The position numbers and the translations under genes were made by a program. Below are positions 1 to 5,030 of a stretch of DNA of 5,605 nucleotides, one piece after another. The notes beneath the pieces were generated by a model. The model made no database searches, was not told the DNA's origin, and saw only the letters and a program-made list of their open reading frames with translations. Source of the DNA: Thermoanaerobaculia bacterium (GTDB lineage Bacteria > Acidobacteriota > Thermoanaerobaculia > Gp7-AA8). Position 1 is the first letter of the stretch; each line of letters opens with the position of its first letter. The DNA lies in contig JAMPYE010000317.1 in assembly GCA_023700825.1 (NCBI GenBank), positions 1 through 5,605 of the forward strand. The letters are read 5' to 3'.

Positions 1-44
1 CCCGGCGTGCTGGCTGCATTCCCGAGAGCAACGTTCGCGAATGA
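1..44 (+). CDS. possible 3' end of an upstream gene (partial)
   Basis: The third reading frame is open from the window edge (codons from position 3) and stops at TGA 42-44, giving a 13-residue tail ending in ESNVRE. The TGA overlaps the ATG at 41 as ATGA, the same junction that joins the epimerase and fusion genes at 2703-2706. That arrangement is typical of translationally coupled genes in one operon. With so few codons no product can be named. The frame could be open by chance, because frame 1 also runs to a stop at 52-54 and frame 2 is open into the next gene. Confidence 0.35.
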   Translation, partial: RRAGCIPESNVRE

Positions 45-1504
45 ATCGGGCTAGACTGCAGCGGATCGCGAAGCGCGCAATGGACACGAAACCGAGCCAG
101 CCGGATTCTTCCCCAGCGGATCGTCTCGAGGCTGCAGAAGCGCGGGTCAGGGAGCTCGAGGCCGCCCTCGACGCCGAGCGCGAAACGCTGCGATATGCCC
201 GGCAGCGGCTCGCGACGAAAGAAACCGAGATTCGTGAAATCCACCAGTCGCGGGCGTGGGCCGCGATCGCGGCGCTCCGTTCGATCAAGTACCGATTCGT
301 CGATCCGCTCCTGGGGTCCGTCGGGATTTCGTGGCCGCCACGGCGGGCAAAGTCGGCGCCGACCGCGGCCGACCGCGGGGTCAGCCTTCAGGAGTTGCGC
401 GAGCGGCCGGATCCAAACGCGTTCGACGTCGTCTGCCTTTCCACCTGCGACTGGGATGCCCGGTTTCAGCGCCCTCAGCAGCTGATGTCGCGCTTTGCGG
501 CGGCGGGGCATCGTGTCTTTTACGTCAGCCAGCGTTTCCGTCAGGACGGCCCGAGCTGGCTCGTCGAGCGGAAGAGGCAGAACGTCTACGAGGTCACGTT
601 TCGCGGGAAGGTGCTCAACGCCTTCACCGAGAGGCTCGACGACCGCTCGTGCGAGCAGTTGATGGCGGGGCTCGCCGACGTGAGCCGCGAGGCCTCCCTG
701 GGCGCCGCCGCGACCATCGTTCAGCTGCCTTTCTGGTGGCCCCTTGCGAAAGAAGCGCGCGCGCGGTTCGGCTGGCCCGTCGTTTACGACTGCATGGACG
801 ATCTCGCGGGATTTTCGACGGTCCGCCGCGCGATGGTGGCGGACGAGGACGCCCTGCTCTCCGGCGCCGATCTCGTGACGGTGAGCTCGTCGAAGCTCGA
901 GGAGCATGCTTCGACGCGGAGCAGTTCGGTGCTCGTGATTCGGAACGCGTGCGACTTCGAGCACTTCGCGAAGGCTCCCCGGGCGAACAACGCGCGACCG
1001 GTGATCGGCTACTTCGGCGCAATTTCGGACTGGTTCGACACCGCGCTGGTTGCCGGGCTCGCCGGGCGGCGACCGGACTGGGACTTCGTCCTGGTCGGCT
1101 CGACCTTTGGTGCCGACATCTCGCGGCTGGTGAAGCTGCCTAACGTTTCGCTTACGGGCGAGGAGGCGTACGAGTCGCTTCCCGAGTGGCTCGGGCGCTT
1201 CGACGTCGCAATCGTTCCCTTCAAGCGGGGCCGGCTCACCGAGGCGACGAACCCGGTCAAGGTTTACGAGATGCTCGCGGGCGGAAGGCCGGTCGTTTCG
1301 GTTCCGATCCCCGAGGTCGCTCTCCTCGCCCCGATGGTCCGGCTCGCGTCGAACGTCGACGAGTTCGAGCGGGAGATCGAGGCGTCACTCCCGAGCGACG
1401 AGAGCGCGATCGCCGCGCGGCGCGCGTTCGCGCGCGAGAACACGTGGGAGCGCCGCTTCGAGCAACTCAGGCCGGCGATCGCAGCCACGCTGCCTCGGGC
1501 GTAA
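41..1504 (+). CDS. GT-B glycosyltransferase (TuaH-like, GT4-type C-terminal domain) with N-terminal coiled coil
   Basis: This 487-residue protein probably transfers a sugar from a nucleotide-activated donor during surface polysaccharide synthesis, in the cytoplasm or at the inner membrane face. Residues about 25-70 are charged and heptad-like (RLEAAEARVRELEAAL and onward), indicating a coiled coil, followed by a linker to about 125. The first Rossmann-like domain (about 127-310) carries DWDARFQRPQQL (137-148) and VVYDCMDD (247-254). The second (about 318-480) begins IGYFGAISDWFD and carries NPVKVYEMLAGGRPVV (404-419), the nucleotide-sugar-binding segment of GT4-like enzymes, with E410 the likely conserved acidic residue. 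There is no signal peptide or membrane segment. The ATG at 41 was chosen because it overlaps a possible upstream TGA. No good ribosome binding site is visible, the frame is open to the window edge, and ATG 80 (residue 14) is an alternative start. It is clearly paralogous to the N-terminal half of the gene at 2703. Family assignment is firm; donor and acceptor are unknown. Confidence 0.92.
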   Translation: MNRARLQRIAKRAMDTKPSQPDSSPADRLEAAEARVRELEAALDAERETLRYARQRLATKETEIREIHQSRAWAAIAALRSIKYRFVDPLLGSVGISWPPRRAKSAPTAADRGVSLQELRERPDPNAFDVVCLSTCDWDARFQRPQQLMSRFAAAGHRVFYVSQRFRQDGPSWLVERKRQNVYEVTFRGKVLNAFTERLDDRSCEQLMAGLADVSREASLGAAATIVQLPFWWPLAKEARARFGWPVVYDCMDDLAGFSTVRRAMVADEDALLSGADLVTVSSSKLEEHASTRSSSVLVIRNACDFEHFAKAPRANNARPVIGYFGAISDWFDTALVAGLAGRRPDWDFVLVGSTFGADISRLVKLPNVSLTGEEAYESLPEWLGRFDVAIVPFKRGRLTEATNPVKVYEMLAGGRPVVSVPIPEVALLAPMVRLASNVDEFEREIEASLPSDESAIAARRAFARENTWERRFEQLRPAIAATLPRA

Positions 1505-1511
1505 GCGGCTT

Positions 1512-1534
1512 TCGACGTTCGTTCGTTACGTCGA
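1512..1534. repeat. small inverted repeat in the gap before the epimerase gene
   Basis: TCGACGT (1512-1518) and ACGTCGA (1528-1534) form a perfect 7-bp inverted repeat around a 9-base spacer, in the only intergenic gap of the gene block (1505-1563). It starts 8 bases after the stop of the first glycosyltransferase gene and ends 29 bases before the ATG at 1564. No T-run follows, so it is not a standard intrinsic terminator. It could be an operator half-site pair, a weak RNA hairpin, or chance. No convincing -35/-10 pair was found in the gap. Confidence 0.35.
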
Positions 1535-1563
1535 TAGGACGTGTTATCGTCCCTCGCCAGCGT

Positions 1564-2706
1564 ATGTCTCGAGTCCTCTTCGTCTTTGGAACGCGGCCGG
1601 AAGCGATCAAGCTGGGGCCGGTCATCGAGGCGCTCCGGCTCGACCCGTCGTTTGAGGTCAGGGTCTTCGTCACTGGCCAGCATCGCGAAATGCTTGCCCA
1701 GGTGCTCGAGTTGTTCGAGATCGTTCCCGATGCCGATCTCGAGCTGATGAAGCCCGACCAGGGTCTCTCCGAAATTGCGGCGGCCGTGCTGACGGGCATG
1801 CCGGAGCTGCTGAGCGCAATGCGTCCCGACGTCGTCGTCGTGCAGGGCGACACGACGAGCGCGTTCGCGGCGGGGCTGACGGCGTTCTACGCCGGCGTCG
1901 ACGTCGCGCACGTGGAGGCCGGGCTTCGCAGCGGCGATCCACTCGCGCCGTGGCCCGAGGAAGTCAATCGAAGGCTGCTCAGCGTCTTCACCCGCTACCA
2001 CTTCGCGCCCACCGAGGACGCCCGCGCGAACCTGCTGCGCGAGGGCGTGGACGCCGCGCGAATCCACGTCACCGGCAACACGGTGATCGATGCGTTGAAG
2101 AAGGCGATCTCGCGGATCGAGGCCGACGATGCTCTGCGGGCCCGGCTCGATTCCGAGCTTTCGTTTCTCGATCCCGCTCGCCGGCTGATCCTGGTGACCG
2201 GACATCGGCGCGAGAGCTTCGGAGCCGGCTTCGAGTCGATCTGCCAGGCGCTGCTCGAGATCGCGCGCGAGCATCCCGGGGTCGAGATCGTCTACCCGGT
2301 GCATCTCAACCCGAATGTTCAGGAACCTGTGAGGCGGATTCTCGGCGGTCACGAGAGGATTCACCTCGTCGATCCGGTCGGCTACTTCTCGTTCGTGCGC
2401 CTGCTGACGCGTTGCGAGCTCGTCCTCACCGATTCCGGTGGAGTGCAGGAGGAGGCATCGACTCTCGGCAGGCCCGTGCTCGTCATGCGCGACACCACGG
2501 AGCGCCCCGAGGGAGTGCGCTCCGGGAACCTGCGGGTCATCGGCACTCGGAGAGAGGTGATCGTCTCGGAGGCGGGGCTCCTGTTGCGTGACGACGACAG
2601 GCGTGAAGCGATGAGCCGCCCCGGCGACGCGTTCGGGGACGGGAAGGCAGCGTCGCGGATCGCCGCGATCCTGCGCGCGGCCGACGGTTCGGACGAGACC
2701 AGATGA
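1564..2706 (+). CDS. wecB: UDP-N-acetylglucosamine 2-epimerase (non-hydrolysing)
   Basis: This 380-residue cytoplasmic enzyme should interconvert UDP-GlcNAc and UDP-ManNAc, the precursor of ManNAc or ManNAcA units in enterobacterial common antigen, capsules and teichoic-acid linkage units. Length and sequence track the WecB/MnaA family end to end: FGTRPEAIKLGPV (8-20), VTGQHREML (37-45), VVQGDTTSA (92-100), HVEAGLRSGD (116-125), PWPEEVNRRL (129-138), TGNTVIDAL (170-178), VTGHRRESFG (211-220), YPVHLNPNV (244-252), LTDSGGVQEEA (288-298) and VLVMRDTTERPEG (305-317). From recalled E. coli WecB, the catalytic or binding residues correspond to D96, E118, E132 and H214, all present. The start is the ATG at 1564, which gives the family's normal N-terminus; the open frame further upstream overlaps the preceding gene. 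No clear Shine-Dalgarno lies at normal spacing (an AGGA at 1536-1539 is too far away). The stop overlaps the next start (ATGA 2703-2706). No UDP-ManNAc dehydrogenase (wecC) lies in the window, so the downstream product could be ManNAc or ManNAcA. Function is confident; the symbol follows homology. Confidence 0.96.
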   Translation: MSRVLFVFGTRPEAIKLGPVIEALRLDPSFEVRVFVTGQHREMLAQVLELFEIVPDADLELMKPDQGLSEIAAAVLTGMPELLSAMRPDVVVVQGDTTSAFAAGLTAFYAGVDVAHVEAGLRSGDPLAPWPEEVNRRLLSVFTRYHFAPTEDARANLLREGVDAARIHVTGNTVIDALKKAISRIEADDALRARLDSELSFLDPARRLILVTGHRRESFGAGFESICQALLEIAREHPGVEIVYPVHLNPNVQEPVRRILGGHERIHLVDPVGYFSFVRLLTRCELVLTDSGGVQEEASTLGRPVLVMRDTTERPEGVRSGNLRVIGTRREVIVSEAGLLLRDDDRREAMSRPGDAFGDGKAASRIAAILRAADGSDETR

Positions 2707-4787
2707 CGCATCGGGCGCAGCAGGGGGATCCCGTGGTTCGGGCCCGGGAAACGCAGAAGCCGGGACCGAAGTCTCTGCGAGCCCGGATCCGGAGAATCGC
2801 GGTGGCCGTCGGCGGCAAGTTGCTTCCGGGGGCGGTGAAGCGACTCGTCAAGAGGTTCTGGGACCCGTGGGCGCCGCCTCGGCGTCGATGGGCGAGCTCG
2901 CGCGTGCCGTTCACCGCGAGCTCGCGCGCCGCGGCAAGCTGCTGCGACGTCATCTGTTTCTCGATCGTCGACTGGAACTTCCGATGGCAGCGTCCGCAGC
3001 AGCTGTTGTCGCAGCTCGCCGACGCGGGCCATCGTGTGTTCGTCTTCAAGATGAGCGAGTTTCTCACTCCGGGACGGGAGGGGTTCGAGATCGCGCAGGT
3101 GCGCGACAACGTCTGGGAAGTCACGCTCGCCCCGCCGGTCGCGATCAAGGTGTATTCCGGGACGATTCACCCCGAGACCGTCGAGTGGTTTCCTTCGATG
3201 CTCGATGCGTTGCGGCGCGAAGTGAACATCGTCTGCGCCTTCATGCTCGTCCAGGTCGCGACCTGGCAGGAGGTCGCGCTGAATGCGAGGCAGCGCTTCG
3301 GGTGGAAGGTCGTCTACGACTGCATGGACGAGTGGAGCTCCTTCCCCGGGCTGGAGCCGCCGGTTCTCGACGCGGAAGCGCGCCTGGTCTCCGAGGCGGA
3401 CCTCGTGACGGTGTCAGGGCAACGACTGCTCGAGAAGTGGAGCGGGAGCAACATTCGCGTCGAGCTGATCCGCAACGGGGCCGACTTCGATTTCTTCGCC
3501 GCGCCGCGGACCGAGCGCCTGCTCGACAACGTGAAGCGTCCGATCGCCGGCTACTTCGGCGCGATCGCGCCGTGGTTCGACGTGGAGCTGGTGGCCCACG
3601 TCGCGTCGCAGCGTCCCGACGTCTCGTTCGTCCTGATCGGCGGCGTGTTCGAGGTCGACGTTCGCCCGTTGGAGAAGCTTCCCAACGTGCATCTGCTCGG
3701 CCAGCAGGATTACTCCCGCATGCCGGCGTATCTGCGGGACTTCGACGTCTGCCTCATCCCGTTCGTCGTCAGCGAGGTCACGGCCGCGACCGACCCGGTG
3801 AAGTTCTACGAGTACATCTCGCTCGGCAAGCCGGTGGTGGCCACGCCCCTGCCGGAGCTGGAGCAATTCCGGGAGCTGTTCCATCCGGCAGCGGATCGGG
3901 ACGAGTTTCTCCGGCAGCTCGACGTCTCGATCGCGGAGAACGACGAGTCGCTCCGACTGCGTCGCATCGAGGCCGCACGGGGAAACACCTGGACGGCCCG
4001 CGCCGCGCAGATGCTGCAGGCGGTTCGCGACGCACACCCGCGGGTCAGCATCATCATCGTGTCGTACAACAACTGCGGGCTGACGCGCGACTGCGTCGAG
4101 AGCGTGCTGGCCAACTCGATGTATCCCAACATCGAGGTACTGGTCGTGGACAACGCCTCGGCGGACGGCTCGGGAGAGATGCTCGAGGCGATTCGGGACG
4201 ATCGCGTGCGAGTGATGCGCAACGGCGAGAACGTGGGGTTCGCGGCCGCGAACAACCAGGCGCTCGGCGTCGCGACGGGAGACTATCTCGTGCTCCTGAA
4301 CAACGACACCGTCGTGCCCCGCGGATGGCTTCCTCGCATGCTGCGGCATCTCGACGATCCGCGTGTCGGGCTGGCAGTGGCCGTCACCAATTTCTCCGGC
4401 AACGAATCGCGCATCGAAGTCTCCTACGACACGATCGACGAGATGCTGCCGTTCGCGGAGTGCTACATGAGGGAGCACGAGGGCGAGCGATTCGACATTC
4501 GTGTTGCTGCGATGTACTGCGCAGGGATGCGGCGCGACGTCTACGAGAGCGTCGGGCCGCTGGACGAGCAGTTCGCGATCGGAATGTTCGAGGACGACGA
4601 CTACTCTCACCGCGTTCGTCTCGGCGGCTTCCGCGTCGTCTGCATGGAGGACGTGTTCGTTCACCACGTGGGGCAGGCGTCGTTCTCGAAACTCGCCCCG
4701 GAGGCCTACAAGGAGCTGTGGGAGAAGAACCTGCGCTACTTCGAGGAGAAGTGGGGGGAGCGGTGGGTACCACACCGGGAACGATAG
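2703..4787 (+). CDS. two-domain glycosyltransferase: GT-B (GT4/TuaH-like) fused to GT-A family 2
   Basis: This 694-residue protein carries two complete glycosyltransferase modules and is probably a bifunctional polysaccharide assembly enzyme. Residues 1-65 are strongly basic (RARIRRIAVAVGGKLLPGAVK), possibly a membrane-surface contact. The GT-B module (about 80-440) has DWNFRWQRPQQLL (90-102), VVYDCMDE (203-210), IAGYFGAIAPWFD (281-293) and DPVKFYEYISLGKPVV (364-379), closely matching the gene at 41. The GT-A module (about 446-690) has VSIIIVSYNN (448-457), VVDNASADGS (481-490), LLNNDTVVP (531-539, the DxD-like metal/nucleotide site as NND) and GMFEDDDYSHR (627-637), where the acidic run probably supplies the catalytic base. 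The modules abut with almost no linker. The ATG at 2703 overlaps the epimerase stop, so coupled translation is likely; GGACGAG just upstream is a weak ribosome binding site. An in-frame ATG at 4011 could in principle yield the GT2 module alone, but no ribosome binding site precedes it. The C-terminus looks natural for the family, so the stop inside the following repeat has probably not truncated it. Sugar specificity is unknown. Confidence 0.94.
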   Translation: MTHRAQQGDPVVRARETQKPGPKSLRARIRRIAVAVGGKLLPGAVKRLVKRFWDPWAPPRRRWASSRVPFTASSRAAASCCDVICFSIVDWNFRWQRPQQLLSQLADAGHRVFVFKMSEFLTPGREGFEIAQVRDNVWEVTLAPPVAIKVYSGTIHPETVEWFPSMLDALRREVNIVCAFMLVQVATWQEVALNARQRFGWKVVYDCMDEWSSFPGLEPPVLDAEARLVSEADLVTVSGQRLLEKWSGSNIRVELIRNGADFDFFAAPRTERLLDNVKRPIAGYFGAIAPWFDVELVAHVASQRPDVSFVLIGGVFEVDVRPLEKLPNVHLLGQQDYSRMPAYLRDFDVCLIPFVVSEVTAATDPVKFYEYISLGKPVVATPLPELEQFRELFHPAADRDEFLRQLDVSIAENDESLRLRRIEAARGNTWTARAAQMLQAVRDAHPRVSIIIVSYNNCGLTRDCVESVLANSMYPNIEVLVVDNASADGSGEMLEAIRDDRVRVMRNGENVGFAAANNQALGVATGDYLVLLNNDTVVPRGWLPRMLRHLDDPRVGLAVAVTNFSGNESRIEVSYDTIDEMLPFAECYMREHEGERFDIRVAAMYCAGMRRDVYESVGPLDEQFAIGMFEDDDYSHRVRLGGFRVVCMEDVFVHHVGQASFSKLAPEAYKELWEKNLRYFEEKWGERWVPHRER

Positions 4788-4804
4788 TTCTGAGTGCGGA
4801 GTGC
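4782..4804 (+). repeat. left terminal inverted repeat of the junction element
   Basis: This 23-base arm begins CGATAGTTCTGAG and ends GTGCGGAGTGC. It matches the reverse complement of 5008-5030 at 21 of 23 positions, with both mismatches T versus C (arm positions 8 and 10). Its first six bases, CGA TAG, are the last sense codon and stop of the fusion glycosyltransferase gene. Confidence 0.8.
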
Positions 4805-4844
4805 CTGGCTTTTTCGGAGCGCGGACCAGTTGTCAGTGATGCTT

Positions 4845-4856
4845 GCCGCGAAGCGG
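4845..4856. repeat. GCCGCGAAGCGG hairpin unit, left copy
   Basis: The core CCGC-GAA-GCGG forms a 4-bp stem with a 3-base loop. The identical 12-mer occurs in reverse complement at 4975-4986, so the two copies can also pair with each other across the element. No T-run follows on either strand. Confidence 0.6.
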
Positions 4857-4902
4857 GAAGAGAACAGGCCGGGAGCGCGTGCGTGAGGCAGTCGCCCGTG
4901 TC

Positions 4903-4915
4903 GCCCCTTCGGGGC
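4903..4915. repeat. short palindrome GCCCC-TTC-GGGGC
   Basis: A perfect 5-bp GC stem with a TTC loop lies near the middle of the junction element. It has the same stem-TTC-stem design as the units at 4845-4856 and 4974-4986. It lacks a T-run, so it is not a canonical intrinsic terminator by itself. Confidence 0.55.
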
Positions 4916-4939
4916 TCGAGAATGACCCGGCCGGCGCGT

Positions 4940-4959
4940 CTCGGCGCTGACGCGCCGAG
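4940..4959. repeat. 8-bp stem hairpin CTCGGCGC-TGAC-GCGCCGAG
   Basis: This perfect 8-bp inverted repeat with a 4-base loop is the strongest local hairpin in the noncoding junction. All eight pairs are canonical and seven of them are G-C or C-G. No T-tract follows on either strand, so if it affects termination it is not by the standard hairpin-plus-U mechanism. Confidence 0.6.
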
Positions 4960-4973
4960 CTGACCATCCGAAC

Positions 4974-4986
4974 GCCGCTTCGCGGC
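4974..4986. repeat. GCCGC-TTC-GCGGC hairpin unit, right copy
   Basis: A perfect 5-bp stem with a TTC loop. Bases 4975-4986 are the reverse complement of 4845-4856, making this the inward-facing partner of the left copy. Confidence 0.6.
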
Positions 4987-5001
4987 TCACGTAGCACCCA
5001 G

Positions 5002-5022
5002 CACTCCGCACTCCGCACTCGG
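5002..5022. repeat. tandem heptamer CACTCCG, three units
   Basis: Three adjacent 7-base units read CACTCCG, CACTCCG and CACTCGG; the last differs by one base. The left side of the element carries a shorter version in opposite orientation (GAGTGCGGAGTGC, 4792-4804). The unequal unit number suggests slippage or recombination within the repeat. Confidence 0.7.
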
Positions 5023-5030
5023 GACTATCG
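5008..5030 (-). repeat. right terminal inverted repeat of the junction element
   Basis: Read on the minus strand this arm begins CGATAGTCCCGAG and ends GTGCGGAGTGC, mirroring 4782-4804 with two T/C differences. Its CGA TAG is the last sense codon and stop of the permease gene. Confidence 0.8.

Larger units (their letters stand above)
4782..5030. repeat. intergenic inverted-repeat element between convergent genes
   Basis: A 249-bp segment is bounded by imperfect terminal inverted repeats and fills the whole gap between the fusion gene and the permease gene. Read inward from each end, the same modules appear in order: CGATAGT, a GAGTGCGGAGTGC block, then GCCGCGAAGCGG (4845-4856 on plus; reverse complement at 4975-4986). 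The centre holds further short palindromes. No credible protein is encoded. This architecture fits a dispersed noncoding palindromic repeat (REP/BIME-like or MITE-like) and could also end transcription from both sides. I cannot test copy number from one window. It has no transposase and no visible direct target duplication. Confidence 0.7.

Noticed and set aside
1186..1563. Upstream in-frame extension of the epimerase reading frame
   Set aside because: It overlaps the 3' end of the first glycosyltransferase in another frame and encodes Arg-rich shadow sequence. The family N-terminus begins at the ATG at 1564.
1843..1851. Glutamine (Q94) in the epimerase VVQGDTT motif where E. coli WecB has His
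   Set aside because: VQGDT is a common family variant as far as I recall, and the neighbouring aspartate (D96) is intact, so it is not evidence of altered function.
1264..2364. Long minus-strand open frame (366 codons)
   Set aside because: It lies antisense to two well-supported genes and has no recognisable domain; its length follows from GC-biased codon usage on the opposite strand.
3414..4775. Minus-strand open frame of 453 codons
   Set aside because: It is antisense to the fusion glycosyltransferase, with His/Arg/Val-rich composition and no family motif, a typical shadow of a high-GC gene.
4804..4820. T-run at 4810-4814 as a rho-independent terminator after the fusion gene
   Set aside because: No stable GC hairpin immediately precedes the five T bases; the flanking sequence does not self-pair locally.
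2867..4963. Plus-strand open frame of 698 codons overlapping the fusion gene
   Set aside because: It is Arg/Gly/Ala-rich without motifs and runs through the repeat element. The alternative frame contains two complete glycosyltransferase modules.
4833..5018. Small open frames inside the junction (61 and 91 codons, minus strand)
   Set aside because: They consist of translated repeat and hairpin units, with no ribosome binding site or family resemblance.
4782..5030. CRISPR array or insertion sequence
   Set aside because: The repeats are short, inverted or immediately tandem, without regular unique spacers, and no transposase is encoded.
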